From contig CM033715.1 in NCBI GenBank assembly GCA_019671005.1, positions 2,108,001 to 2,172,000 of the forward strand: a DNA stretch of 64,000 nt, read 5' to 3'. Numbering within the stretch: position 1 is the stretch's first letter; each line of letters opens with the position of its first letter. Of the stretch, positions 12,029 through 21,518 are shown piece after piece. Position numbers and translations under genes: made by a program. Origin of the DNA: Hibiscus mutabilis (taxonomy: Eukaryota; Streptophyta; Magnoliopsida; Malvales; Malvaceae). Under the pieces are notes generated by a model. The model was given only the letters and a program-made list of their open reading frames with translations, did not search any database and was not told where the DNA came from.

Positions 12029-12152
12029 TTCCTTTTTAGCTCAAAGAAAGGATAAAAAAAATGAGTTTGCACCGTTGCCAGAGATCGAACCCTTTTTAGC
12101 TCAAAGAAAGGATGAAAAAAATGAGTTTGCACCGTTGCCATAGATCAAACCC
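12029..12152. repeat. 61-bp tandem duplication including a tRNA-Asp 3' end
   Basis: Two units, each with AGCTCAAAGAAAGGAT, an A-run and TGCACCGTTGCCA. The extra unit duplicates the last ~25 nt of the tRNA-Asp-like gene and its T-rich 3' flank. The right arm has only one unit. Confidence 0.75.
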
Positions 12153-12201
12153 AAATCATCCGCATGACAGGCAAGAATACTCACCACTATACTACAACAA
12201 C
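12130..12201 (-). tRNA. tRNA-Asp(GTC)-like, probable pseudogene
   Basis: 72 nt on the minus strand align with plant tRNA-Asp: GTTGTTGTAGTATAGTGGTG at the 5' end, loop CTGTCAT with anticodon GTC, and CAACGGT at the 3' end. Acceptor pairing survives through G-T pairs. Anticodon and T-stems carry mismatches. A run of seven T follows on the minus strand, as expected of a pol III terminator. Confidence 0.55.
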
Positions 12202-12756
12202 CTGGTTGTTGTTAGACTTCTTGGTTCATATATAGATATTTTCTAATACTTGCACGCTACCACTCACATATTCAAGTGTTTTTTTTATAAAATACATGCT
12301 CATTTTATGGTTTATGTTTGGAATTCGCGGCTCTCCCTCCTACAATATCTTTTCTAATATTCAAATCCAAGTTCTTTTAATAAGAGGACAATATATATTG
12401 CGATTGCACCTAACACTTGTTGGTATGTTTTAGTGGTTATGATTTCTAGCAATTAGATTAATATTATACATAAAATGAAAGGTCGCATGAACGTAGATTA
12501 ATAATTCTTTAAGTATTATTTGAAACTAAAAATTACTCCAGTGAAAAACGAAAAAATATTAAATTATTTATTTCTCACAACATTCGCAACTACATTATTT
12601 TCTTCACTCGCATTTTTATTATTATCTCTCACTACTATCAACTTTTCTAATCAAACTATTACTTCTTTTTATATACATATAAGTATCAAAACTACTCAAA
12701 CTTTCATCAAATTTATGTACATCAAATTTAGTGGTAATCTTGTCTCATTTATGTAC

Positions 12757-14138
12757 ATCTATCACACATAGATTCATCTTTCTTGGAATGATATTTTGTA
12801 CTATTGTCATCTTTATTGTTCCACTTGTGGTGGGTATAATTATTCTCAAAATGTCCATAATTTCTATGTTCATAGCCTTGACCATAACCACAATTACTAA
12901 TGTGGCATTTATTTATTTATTATAAAATCTCACATTCATTTCAGGGAATGGAGTGGAGCCAGTGGACCTTTAAAACATTTTTCACGATATTGTGTCTGAG
13001 GATAAAATTATTTGCATAAAAAGTGGAGTATGTTTTTTTTTCTAACACATCCTTATCAGTAATATTTTGACCACATAACTTCAATCATGAAGTAATTCGA
13101 AACATAGCAGAGTTATACTCGCTTACTCATTTAAAATCTTGCAATCTCAGATGCAACCAACCATATCGAGCTTTAGGTAGAATAACGGTTTTCTGATGGT
13201 CATATCGTTCCTTTAAATTATTCCAAGGAATAAGAGGATCTTTCACTGTTAAATATTTAGATTTCAACCCCTCATAGAGGTGACATCGAAGAAGTATAAT
13301 AGTTCTGACCTTATTTTGAGCAGATTATTCCAAATATTTAATCATCGTACGCGACATTGTTAAACCAGTTCACAATGTCCTTTAGAAACCTTCTTTGAGA
13401 CCAATAGCCTTGCAGAACGGGATGTCCAGCCAATATACTTGGATTAAACCAACAAAACAGAGAACATAACTCAACATAACTTAAAACATTCTTCTTGTAG
13501 ATCATAAATCACCACAATTTATTACACTTTAAAATCGTAATTTAAAGAATAAAAAAATAGAGTTCATCGATATTGATTTTCCTCTCGAGGATAATGGATA
13601 CATAGCAATTGACCAAGACAGTTTCTCATAATCTCTTTATGCCATGTCTCTTTTCAAGCCATTTAAACATATATCAAACTCAAAACATGGTTAAAAACAT
13701 TAATTTCCATCAATAAAATAACATAAACAAAGGCTAAAGAACAAAAGGAAATCTCAATATATTTAAAATCTCATCTTTCATAAGGTTCGTGGAATATTTA
13801 ATCGGGAGATGAAAAGAATCTATAATCGAATATAATAAATTCAAAAACAAAACCAAAAGGCAGAAAAATATCCCTAAAATTAGTTTATGACCTACGATTG
13901 GATTATAAGAAAAACCTAAAATCAGTAAGGGAAAAATATCTCTAACATCGATCCATGGGAAATTTTCATAAATAAATTAAATTGATTTTTCTTACCGTCT
14001 CAAGAACACAATAAGCATACCAGACTTTTCTGGCTGCGTTGAATATATAATAGATGTGATCAACAATATTAAATTGAAATTTTTCCCGAGAATCATCAAC
14101 AAGAACCTTGGTAATGGAGCGAGATCATGCTGATAACG
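12757..14138 (-). pseudogene. Truncated Copia gag in palindrome left arm
   Basis: Homologous to 9412-10783 of the Copia element. It is cut inside the zinc knuckle (breakpoint near 12757) and joined to repeat R. It adjoins an LTR at 14139-14378. Confidence 0.8.
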
Positions 14139-14378
14139 TGTTGTGAATAAAGTAAAGAGCAAGGATAAAATAGATGAACAAAAACAAGATAATAGAAAGA
14201 TAAAGAGACTTGTATTATATTCTCAAAGTAGGGTTGTGTACAATGCTTTCTCCAAACTCTATATTTATAGGCATAAGATGGAAACCTGAATTTCAATGGG
14301 TATTAAGCCCTAATAACAAAGTACATTAAAGCTCATTTAATATATGGATATCCACCATAAATAAAGATATTCGTAACA
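14139..14378 (-). repeat. Copia LTR copy in palindrome left arm
   Basis: Same LTR family as 10784-11014. Beyond its outer end the flank ATGAGCAATTTCAT repeats the target duplication and the next nine bases of the 5516-11014 element. Confidence 0.85.
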
Positions 14379-14519
14379 ATGAGCAATTTCATAACAATGA
14401 AAAAAATAACATCGGTTGCTTCTGTTTGTGTCGTTTTTACACAGTTGTCTTCTTTGGTTGCTCGAAGAGTAGAGTAAGAAAGCGAGTTTGAGAGAATCTG
14501 ATAGAAAAATAACCTTGGG

Positions 14520-14700
14520 GACGAACGTAAAGGTCACACACCGTCCCCAAAACGTCCTTGGAGAAGTATTAGCCGTACTCCGTCGACGTGAAACATCCCC
14601 GGTACATACCCCAGCCGTCCCCGACCTGTACCCGTCCCGGGGACGTACCAGGTACTTGAAACGACATAGGGTTGTCGTCCCCGTGCTTCATAGACACCAG
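14520..14700. other. GC-rich block with repeated CGTCCCC/GGGGACG motifs, left arm
   Basis: A CpG-rich island in otherwise AT-rich DNA, with several GGGACG/CGTCCC words. The right-arm counterpart is 15180-15370. This block is the most divergent part of the arms. No open frame with known similarity was found. Confidence 0.6.
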
Positions 14701-14890
14701 CATCCAGTCATGTTCAAGGCACAGTGCATTACATCGCGAGCTAGTGGCACAAAGTTTATCGGTGAAAGACTTGAATTTTTGACCCAATTGACAGCCAACA
14801 AACTATCCGATTCAATGATCAATTTGTGTGACTTTACCCAGCTCGATTGTAAAGCTTTTACTTATATTCAAACTATTTACTTAACTTTGT

Positions 14891-14992
14891 AAAGCTAAAC
14901 TGCAAACAAAAAAAATTAAAATTTTCTAGCATAATTGTTCACACCCAAAAATTAAAATTAAAACTATTACCCAGTAGATTTTTTGAAACGAA
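14891..14992. other. Palindrome spacer (102 bp)
   Basis: The only unpaired sequence at the centre of the palindrome; AT-rich, with no feature. Part of it (AAGCTAAACTGCAAACAAAA, then CATAATTGTTCACAC) resembles 4052-4108 by eye. Confidence 0.85.
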
Positions 14993-15060
14993 ACAAAGTT
15001 AAGTAAATAGTTTGAATATAAGTAAAAGCTTTACAATCGAGCTGGGTAAAGTCACACAAA

Positions 15061-15150
15061 TTGATCATTGAATCGGATAGTTTGTTGGCTGTCAATTGGG
15101 TCAAAAATCCAAGTCTTTCACCGTTAAACTTTGCGCCGCTAGTCTCGCGA
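15061..15150 (+). pseudogene. RNase H-like (RVT_3-type) fragment
   Basis: IIESDSLLAVNWVKNPSLSP resembles the core of plant RNase H-like domains found in LINE-related sequences (pattern ESDS..AV.W). Only this short block is recognisable, and the frame then enters the GC-rich block. The inverse copy sits at about 14735-14820. Confidence 0.4.
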
Positions 15151-15501
15151 TGTAATGCACTGTGCCTTGAACATGACTGGATGCTGGTGTCTATGAAGCA
15201 CGGGGACGACAACCCTATGCCGTTTCAAGTACTCGTACGCCCCGACGACGGGTATGTGTCGGGACACCGGGGGTACGATCGGGACGTTCCACGTCGACGG
15301 AGTACGGCTGATACTTCTTCGAGGACGTTTTGGGGACGGTGTGTGACCTTCACGTCCGTCCCCAAGGTTATTTTTCTGTCAGATTCTCTCAAACTCGCTT
15401 TCTTACTCTACTCTTCGAGCAACCAAAGAAGACAACTGTGTAAAAACGACACAAACAGAAGCAATCGATGTTATTTTTCTCATTGTTATGGAATTGCTCA
15501 T

Positions 15502-15736
15502 TGTTATGAATATCTTTATTTATGGTGGATATCTATATATTAAATGAGACTTTAATGTACTTTATTATTATGGCTTAATACCCATTGAAATTCGGGTTTC
15601 TATCTTATGCCTATAAATATAGAGTTTGGAGAAAGCATTGTACACAACCCTATTTTGAGAATATAATACAAGTCTCCTTCTTTTATCTTGTTTTTGTTCA
15701 TCTATTTTATTCTTGCTCTTTACTTTACGCACAACA
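15502..15736 (+). repeat. Copia LTR copy in palindrome right arm
   Basis: TGTTATGAATATC...CACAACA, reverse partner of 14139-14378, preceded by GAATTGCTCAT and followed by CGTTATCAGCATGATC as in the full element. Confidence 0.85.
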
Positions 15737-17130
15737 CGTTATCAGCATGATCTCGCTCCATTACCAAGGTTCTTGTTGATGATTCTCGGGAAAAATTTCA
15801 ATTTAATATTGTTGATCACATCTACTATATATTCAACTCAGCCTGAAAAGTCTGGTATGCTTATTGTGTTCTTGAGACGGTAAGAAAAATCAATTTAATT
15901 TATTTATGAAAATTTCACATGGATCGATGTTAGAGATATTATTCCCTTACTGATTTTAGGTTTTTCTTATAATCCAATCTTAGGTCATAAACTAATTTTA
16001 TGGGTATTTTTCTGCCTTTTGTTTTTGTTTTTGAATTTATTATATTCGATTATGGATTCTTTTCATCTCCCGATTAAATATTCCACAAACCTTATGAATC
16101 AAAAGATGAGATTTTAAATATATTGAGATTCCCTTTTGTTCTTTAGCCATTGTTTATGTTATTTTATTGATGGAAATTAATGTTTTTAAATGTTTTGAGT
16201 TTGATATGTGTTTAAATGGCTTGAAAAGAGACATGACATAAAGAGATTATGAGAAATTGTCTTGGTTAATTGCTATGTCTCCATTGTCCTCGAGAGGAAA
16301 ATCAATATCGGTGAACTCTATTTTTTTATTCTTTAAATTATAATTTTAAAGTGCAATAAATTATGGTGATTTATGATCTACAAGAAGACTGTTTTAAGTT
16401 ATGGTGAGTTATGTTCTCTGTTCTGTTGGTTTAATCCAAGTATATTGGCTGGACATCCCGTTCTGCGAGGCTATTGGTCTCAAAGAAGGTTTCTAAAGGA
16501 CCTTGTGAACTGGTTTAACAATGTCGCGTACGAGGATTAAATATTTGGAATAATCTGCTCAAAATAAGGTCAGAACTATTATACTTTTTCGATGTCACCT
16601 CCATGAGGGGTTGAAATCTAAATATTTAACAGTGAAAGATCCTCTTATTCCTTGGAATAATTTAAAGGAACGATATGACCATCAGAAAACAGTTATTCTA
16701 CCTAAAGCTCGATATGGTTGGTTGTATCTGAGATTGCAAGATTTTAAATCAGTAAGCGATTATAACTCTGCTATGTTTCGAATTACTTCACGATTGAAGT
16801 TATGTGGTCAAAATATTACTGATGAGGATATGTTAGAAAAAAACATACTCCACTTTTTATACAAATAATTTTATCCTCAGACACAATATCGTGAAAAATG
16901 TTTTAAAGACCCACTGGCTCCACTCCATTCCCTTAAGTGAATGTGAGATTTTATAATAAACAAATAAATGCCACATTAGTAATTGTGGTCATGGTCAAGG
17001 CTATGGACATAGACATTATGGTCATTTTGAGAATAATTATACCCACCACAAGTGGAACAATAAAGATGACAATAGTGCAAAATATCATTCCAAGAAAGAT
17101 GAATCTATGTGTGATAGATGTACATAAATG
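15737..17130 (+). pseudogene. Truncated Copia gag in palindrome right arm
   Basis: The best-preserved gag of the window. Positions 16611-16868 encode an uninterrupted UBN2-type block (WNNLKERYDHQKTVILPKAR, then SVSDYNSAMFRITS). The zinc knuckle breaks off after MCDRC at about 17125. The upstream gag start and everything downstream of the knuckle are missing. Confidence 0.75.
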
Positions 17131-17164
17131 AGACAAGATTACCACTAAATTTGATGTACATAAA

Positions 17165-17425
17165 TTTGATGAAAGTTTGAGTAGTTTTGATACTTATATG
17201 TATATAAAAAGAAGTAATAGTTTGATTAGAAAAGTTGATAGTAGTGAGAGATAATAATAAAAATGTGAGTGAAGAAAATAATGTAGTTGCGAATGTTGTG
17301 AGAAATAAATAATTTAATATTTTTTCGTTTTTCACTGGAGTAATTTTTAGTTTCAAATAATACTTAAAGAATTATTAATCGACGTTCATGCGACATTTCA
17401 TTTTATGTATAATATTAATGTAATT
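17165..17425. repeat. Repeat 'R', uninterrupted copy (right arm)
   Basis: Reads through GACGTTCATGCGACATTTCATTTTATG without an insertion. At the homologous point the 5.5-kb Copia element lies in the copy at 5333-5515/11015-11045. The left-arm partner is about 12455-12690. Confidence 0.6.
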
Positions 17426-17676
17426 GCTAGAAATCATAACCACTAAAACATACCAACAAGTGTTAGGTGCAATCGCAATATATATTGTCCTCTTATTAAG
17501 AGAACTTGGATTTGAATATTAGAAAAGATATTGTAGGAGGGAGAGCCGCGAATTCCGAACATGAACCATAAAATGAGCATGTACTTTATTTAAAAAAACC
17601 ACTTGAACATGTGAGTGGTAGCCTGCAAGTATTAGTAGATATCTATATAGGAACCAAGAAGCCAAACAATAACAAG

Positions 17677-17748
17677 GTCGTTGTAGTATAGTGATGAGTA
17701 TTCCCACCTATCGCGCTGGTGATTCTAGTTTGATCTCTGGCAACGGCG
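17677..17748 (+). tRNA. tRNA-Asp-like, pseudogene (anticodon ATC)
   Basis: 72 nt align with plant tRNA-Asp. The acceptor stem GTCGTTG/CAACGGC is fully paired (one T-G). The anticodon loop reads CTATCGC, giving ATC where the family has GTC. Two anticodon-stem mismatches and a decayed T-stem argue against function. A T7 run lies 9 nt downstream. It converges with the tRNA-Val at 17809-17882. Confidence 0.5.
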
Positions 17749-17808
17749 CAATCTCATTTTTTTCATCCTTTCTTTCTATAGAATGAAAAAGAGCTAAAAA
17801 GATTAAAT

Positions 17809-17882
17809 TGGTGTCGCCCGGACTCAAACCGGAAATCTTCAGTGTGTTAGACTGACGTGATAACCAACTACACCACAACACC
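17809..17882 (-). tRNA. tRNA-Val(AAC), near-intact cloverleaf
   Basis: On the minus strand 74 nt fold as a full tRNA-Val(AAC). The acceptor stem GGTGTTG/CGACACC has all seven pairs (one T-G), the anticodon stem TCAGT/ACTGA and loop CTAACAC are perfect, and the T-stem TCCGG/CCGGG is paired. The discriminator is A. Two T5 runs follow at 17787-17799 on the minus strand. The one clear defect is T for C in the T-loop (TTTGA instead of TTCGA), which weakens the B box and the G19-C56 contact. It could be weakly active or recently dead. Confidence 0.6.
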
Positions 17883-18419
17883 TTGCAATATTTTCTATTG
17901 TAGAATAGAGATAGCTACGAAGCAATTTTTCAATCTAAATTTGTTTTAAATAGCTCAATCCTAACAGTCCTATACCGGGAAACTCACAGCACAACTAAGC
18001 AGAAATTCCTTCCCTAATCCCTACTGTTAGCTCAACTTCCAACTTCACTGCACAACTGAGCAGAAATTCCTCATCGCCTTTTAGTCCTATACTGCTGCTG
18101 CTTCAAAGTATTAAACCATTTCTATATCAAATTCAGAAATGTCTTGGCTGTGAACCGTGGCATTATCTAACTCTACACAAGTTTTCCTATTCAATTCCAC
18201 TGCACATGTATTTTTGAAATGCTATGGTCTGAGTTGCATTCTGTATGATTCTTCACTGCACATGTCTTTCAACATTTATCATGTATGGCAGTTAAAATGC
18301 AAATGCACTATGGTAGGAGTTCAACTTTGAAGTATGAAAGTTGAAGAATTTGAAGTTTAGTGTAAATATGGCTGAAAGAAAGAGTTGAGATTTGTTGCTG
18401 CCTGCATTTGGAAAAGAAG

Positions 18420-18514
18420 TGGCGTCGCCCGTACTCAAACTGAAGACCTTCAGCGTGTAACCGAAGACCTTCAGCGTGTTAAAGTGACGTGATAACAAAC
18501 TACACCACGGCACC
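18420..18514 (-). pseudogene. tRNA-Val-like with internal duplication
   Basis: Minus strand starts GGTGCCGTGGTGTAGTTTG and ends GGGCGACGCCA. A segment with ACACGCTGAAGGTCTTC is duplicated between the anticodon arm and T-arm, making it 95 nt. It lies just outside the right palindrome edge. Confidence 0.6.
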
Positions 18515-18772
18515 TTTTTGCTTATAATCATCGTATTTTAATTAAAAAACATAGAATAAAGTACCTACAAAACAATTTATTAATCTAAATCTGTTGAAAA
18601 TAGCTCAATACTAACAGTAATTAGTATATGGAAAAGGAAGGATTGGAACGTTGAAGATATATGCAAAGCATTCCTTCCTAATCCCTACTATTTCCTCAAC
18701 CTCCAACTTCACTGCACAACTAGGCAGAAATTCCTTCATATACCGCTGCTGCTTCAAAGTATTAAACCATAG
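18515..18772. repeat. Third copy of the DNA upstream of tRNA-Val
   Basis: Resembles 17883-18115 (for example CCAACTTCACTGCACAACT and GCTGCTGCTTCAAAGTATTA). The tRNA-Val units here are therefore duplicated loci with shared 5' flank, not SINE-type copies, which would share a 3' tail. Confidence 0.65.
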
Positions 18773-19500
18773 AAGAAATCATGATTGAACCCCAAGTGGA
18801 GGAATCCCAGTGGCCCATGATTTCTGAATAGTTTAGACTTCAGTAATCAACTTCTTTGAGAGGGTTTAATTCTGTTTCTGAAATAAGTCTGCTTACTTGT
18901 TGAGAATTAATGTAGTTCAGAGTTTCAGATGGTAATCATGTTTGCTTTACAACTCCAGTAATGGACTTTGATGAAATTATTGGTTTATTAATTAATGGTA
19001 GGGACAGAGATTTAAATTGTAGTTGCGGCCGCATTTTTTGTCGCAATGTTTTATCGCGGTTGTGGACAATAACAGATTTATTGCAAACTGCTATTTTTTA
19101 CAATAACAGATTTATTGCGAACCACTATTTGAATATCTGGGTAGGGGTGCTTTGGAGGCTTAGTAAGAGAAATATTACTGCTTTATCTTTTCATAGGAGC
19201 ATGAGAGTGAAAGAATATATAAACGACAGAGGAATGAACAATGAACGATTCTCCTCACATAAAGGAGTTCAAATTTAAGATTTTTGTTATATTGGGGATT
19301 TGGGAAAATTAAGTGAAACAGTATCATCAAGTTATAACCTTAATAGTATACATCAACAAGGTTGTTGTCATATTCTAACTAAACGTTTTCCTTTTCAATT
19401 AATTCTTCCTTTTTAAATCTCTAAACTTAGGCTTCGGTTATCTCTTGTTTTAAATATCTAACATTTTTCTTTTTCATTTTTATTGGAGAAACACCAGGTG
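18773..19500. other. Intergenic, upstream of the S-protein homologue
   Basis: No supported gene. A 105-codon frame at 18961-19278 has no recognisable domain. Positions 19020-19135 contain direct repeats of AACAGATTTATTGC and look like a fragment of unknown repetitive DNA. Confidence 0.4.
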
Positions 19501-19953
19501 ATGACTTCTTTCAAGTCGAGCCTTAAAATCCTCGCGATCTTCCTCGTTGCATTGCTGGCTAGGTTTGAACCATCCTCGGGGCTTTACATCGGCCGAAGAC
19601 ATGTAAACATCGTAAACAAGCTCAAAAACCATGAGACATTGACGATCCGTTGCTGGCAGAACAGTGAAGACATGGGAACACGGAATCTGAAGTACAATGA
19701 AGAGCTTAAATCGGCTTTCACGGACCTATTTTCTTTCCAGCATGTGAACATTGAATGCGACATGGAGTTCGAGGACGGAGGGACGAGGAGGAGAGGGCAT
19801 TTCCTTTTGTATGATTCTAGCATTGATGTTAGGACGCGTGAGTGCTATAAATGGTGCAATTGGGCAGTTGGGACATACGGATTGTATGCATACGATGAGA
19901 TTGATCGCAAATGGGATTATGAAATCCCTTGGCCTAGTGATCATGGGTTTTAG
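19501..19953 (+). CDS. S-protein homologue (plant self-incompatibility S1 family), secreted
   Basis: An intronless 150-aa protein of the S1/SPH family, small secreted proteins named after the poppy stigma S-protein; most members have no proven role. The first ATG in the frame is 19501; upstream codons in frame lack ATG. Residues 1-27 form a signal peptide (KILAIFLVALLARF core). The mature part has the family pattern: HVNIVNKL near residue 34, a first Cys in TIRCW (51), a second in IECD (86), and the paired Cys of RECYKWCNW (115, 119), with W-D-Y near the end (138-140). Length is typical. An AATAAA-like signal, CAATAAAT, lies at about 19996. No relative lies nearby, so it is a lone member between the palindrome and TMEM230. 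Confidence 0.85.
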   Translation: MTSFKSSLKILAIFLVALLARFEPSSGLYIGRRHVNIVNKLKNHETLTIRCWQNSEDMGTRNLKYNEELKSAFTDLFSFQHVNIECDMEFEDGGTRRRGHFLLYDSSIDVRTRECYKWCNWAVGTYGLYAYDEIDRKWDYEIPWPSDHGF

Positions 19954-20971
19954 CCTAAAGCTGCATAATGTACAATTTATTTCACAAATGTATGCAATAA
20001 ATTCATCTAGTGTGTAGCTTTTGAGGAGCATATAGTAATGAGATTCCAGCTAATTTGGACTTACCATCTTCTTTATCAACAATAACTTTCAAGCATTTTT
20101 TCTCTAAGTTCAATCTCTTCCCTTCTTTTTAGTTGCTTTCAAACTTTTGAACGATTATACACCTTTGCAGAAGAGGGAATTCAACTCTGAAAGAGGCAAG
20201 TCCATCCAATTCTTCCTTACCTCCAAGAAAAAATGGCATATCATATCTAGAGATGACCATTTGATCCATACCTAACAGGTTCCGAACCAACCCTATAGGG
20301 TCGGGTTATATTTAAAAAAATCGAGTTCAGGTTGGGGATTTTTTAGGATGAGATTGGGTCAGATTCAGTTTTACTTTACAAAAATCTTGTCTAAAATGTT
20401 CATTTATCTTTTCAAAAATACTTTTTGACAATAACACACGCAAAACACTTGAATCATGAACCAAAATTCACAGCAAAACATCAAATGTCAAAGTAATCCA
20501 GTCTACTGCATGAACATATTTTACTCATCACTACGCATCACAAATCACAAGACTGACAATAAAACAGGGCACCTTGAGCCTTTAGAAGAAAACCCTCCAA
20601 CATATTTCCTCTATTCTTTCAAACAATGATAACCTCATAGCTTAGCTAACAGCAATTGCAAAGTATGAATGAACCGAATCGAACAGTTATCATAACCAAT
20701 AAGAACATTCAGAATACAAGGAGCTGTACTAAGAAACTGCAAATTGTAAGATTAACATATCCCGTCATAAAACAGCCACCAACCAAGAATGAAGAAGTTG
20801 GAACAAGACTAGTTTACAGTTCTAATATGAACAAATAACATACAAAACTCGAGTTATTCAGCATACACAAACAAGAAGAGGGAAGCAGCAGAACACAAAA
20901 CACTGGGAAGAAACAAGATACTAAATGAAAAAGAGATGTACATAGGGGTGGAGAGGAGTAGAGCAATAGCC
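19954..20971. other. Intergenic DNA between convergent genes
   Basis: Holds the 3' UTRs of the S-protein homologue (+) and the TMEM230-like gene (-), plus a degenerate GGTTCGGGTT-type low-complexity tract at about 20270-20370. No further gene is seen. Confidence 0.5.
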
Positions 20972-21383
20972 CTAGACCGGGGGAATGTTGGAGAAGGAGA
21001 AGCCTTTGTACCCCTTATATGCATAATACGCAATCCTTGTATAATAGAATCCGGGAATGAACAATACGCACCCCAGTAACGCAAAGAAAAGCCCTAAAAC
21101 AAACAATCATAAATAAACCCACAAATCAGTCATAATTGAATTTGTCTTTGCCCCCTTTTTTTTCTAAATAGAGAGAAAAGAAAAAGAATATACCATGGGC
21201 TCGGTCACCGCCGACTCTGTTGTAGGCCATGAAGATACCGGAGATGATCCCGAGCGTGCCGAAGACGAGAAGAGCCAGGGCGAGGCCGATCTCCTTGAAG
21301 GGAGGGCGGTTGTTGAGAGCGTAAGGCGTCTCCAACATGATGTCCTCGTCTGAAATCGAGAAGGCATGGTCTACGTACGCCAT
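20972..21383 (-). CDS. TMEM230-like small membrane protein
   Basis: Two exons, 21194-21383 and 20972-21093, joined by a 100-nt GT-AG intron, give a 103-aa protein. It matches the plant TMEM230-like family: start MAYVDHAFSISDED, a first transmembrane helix (about residues 34-53, LALALLVFGTLGIISGIFMA), the loop YNRVGGDRAHG that spans the splice, a second helix (about 64-82) and the conserved tail YKGYKGFSFSNIPPV. In animals TMEM230 is a trafficking-vesicle protein; a role in plant membrane traffic is inference. The full length and both helices are present, with no defects. Confidence 0.9.
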
Positions 21384-21486
21384 CTATAGCAACACAATGC
21401 CAAGAAGTAAGAAGAATCTGTCGCTATAAGCAAACGATACCGCTGCTATACTCCCCGCCAATATTTCGATTATTCCAAGAAAATTG

Positions 21487-21517
21487 TACTGTTATTTATT
21501 TTATTTTATTTTATTTT
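21487..21517. repeat. (ATTTT)n microsatellite
   Basis: A short ATTTT run in the TMEM230 upstream region, abutting the foldback element that starts at 21519. Confidence 0.7.
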
Positions 21518-21518
21518 G

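Larger units (their letters stand above)
11419..14890. repeat. Giant palindrome, left arm (3.47 kb)
   Basis: Each segment here recurs as its reverse complement in 14993-18413. The pairing is exact at the inner tip: base 14890 pairs with 14993, and the last 78 bp are identical. The outer edge is TTCCAAATGCAGGCAGCAAC at 11419, matching 18394-18413. Order from outside in: unique block, tRNA-Val-like (+), tRNA-Asp-like (-), repeat R, truncated gag (12757-14138), LTR (14139-14378), GC-rich block, RNase H-like fragment. Confidence 0.92.
14993..18413. repeat. Giant palindrome, right arm (3.42 kb)
   Basis: Reverse-complement partner of 11419-14890. It differs by scattered substitutions and small indels, including absence of a 61-bp tandem duplication found in the left arm. 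Identity is about 98% in the inner 230 bp by eye and lower in the GC-rich block. Confidence 0.92.

Noticed and set aside
14488..15543. Open frames of 134 and 160 codons at the palindrome centre as a novel gene
   Set aside because: They run through the GC-rich block and into the LTR, change frame between arms, and only a short RNase H-like piece is recognisable. No start, intron or family supports a gene.
11419..18413. Palindrome as an assembly artefact
   Set aside because: A chimeric or foldback read would give identical arms. Here the arms differ by many substitutions and a 61-bp indel, so they are separate diverged sequences.
18961..19278. 105-codon plus-strand frame upstream of the S-protein homologue
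   Set aside because: No family similarity, and it overlaps repetitive AACAGATTTATTGC words.
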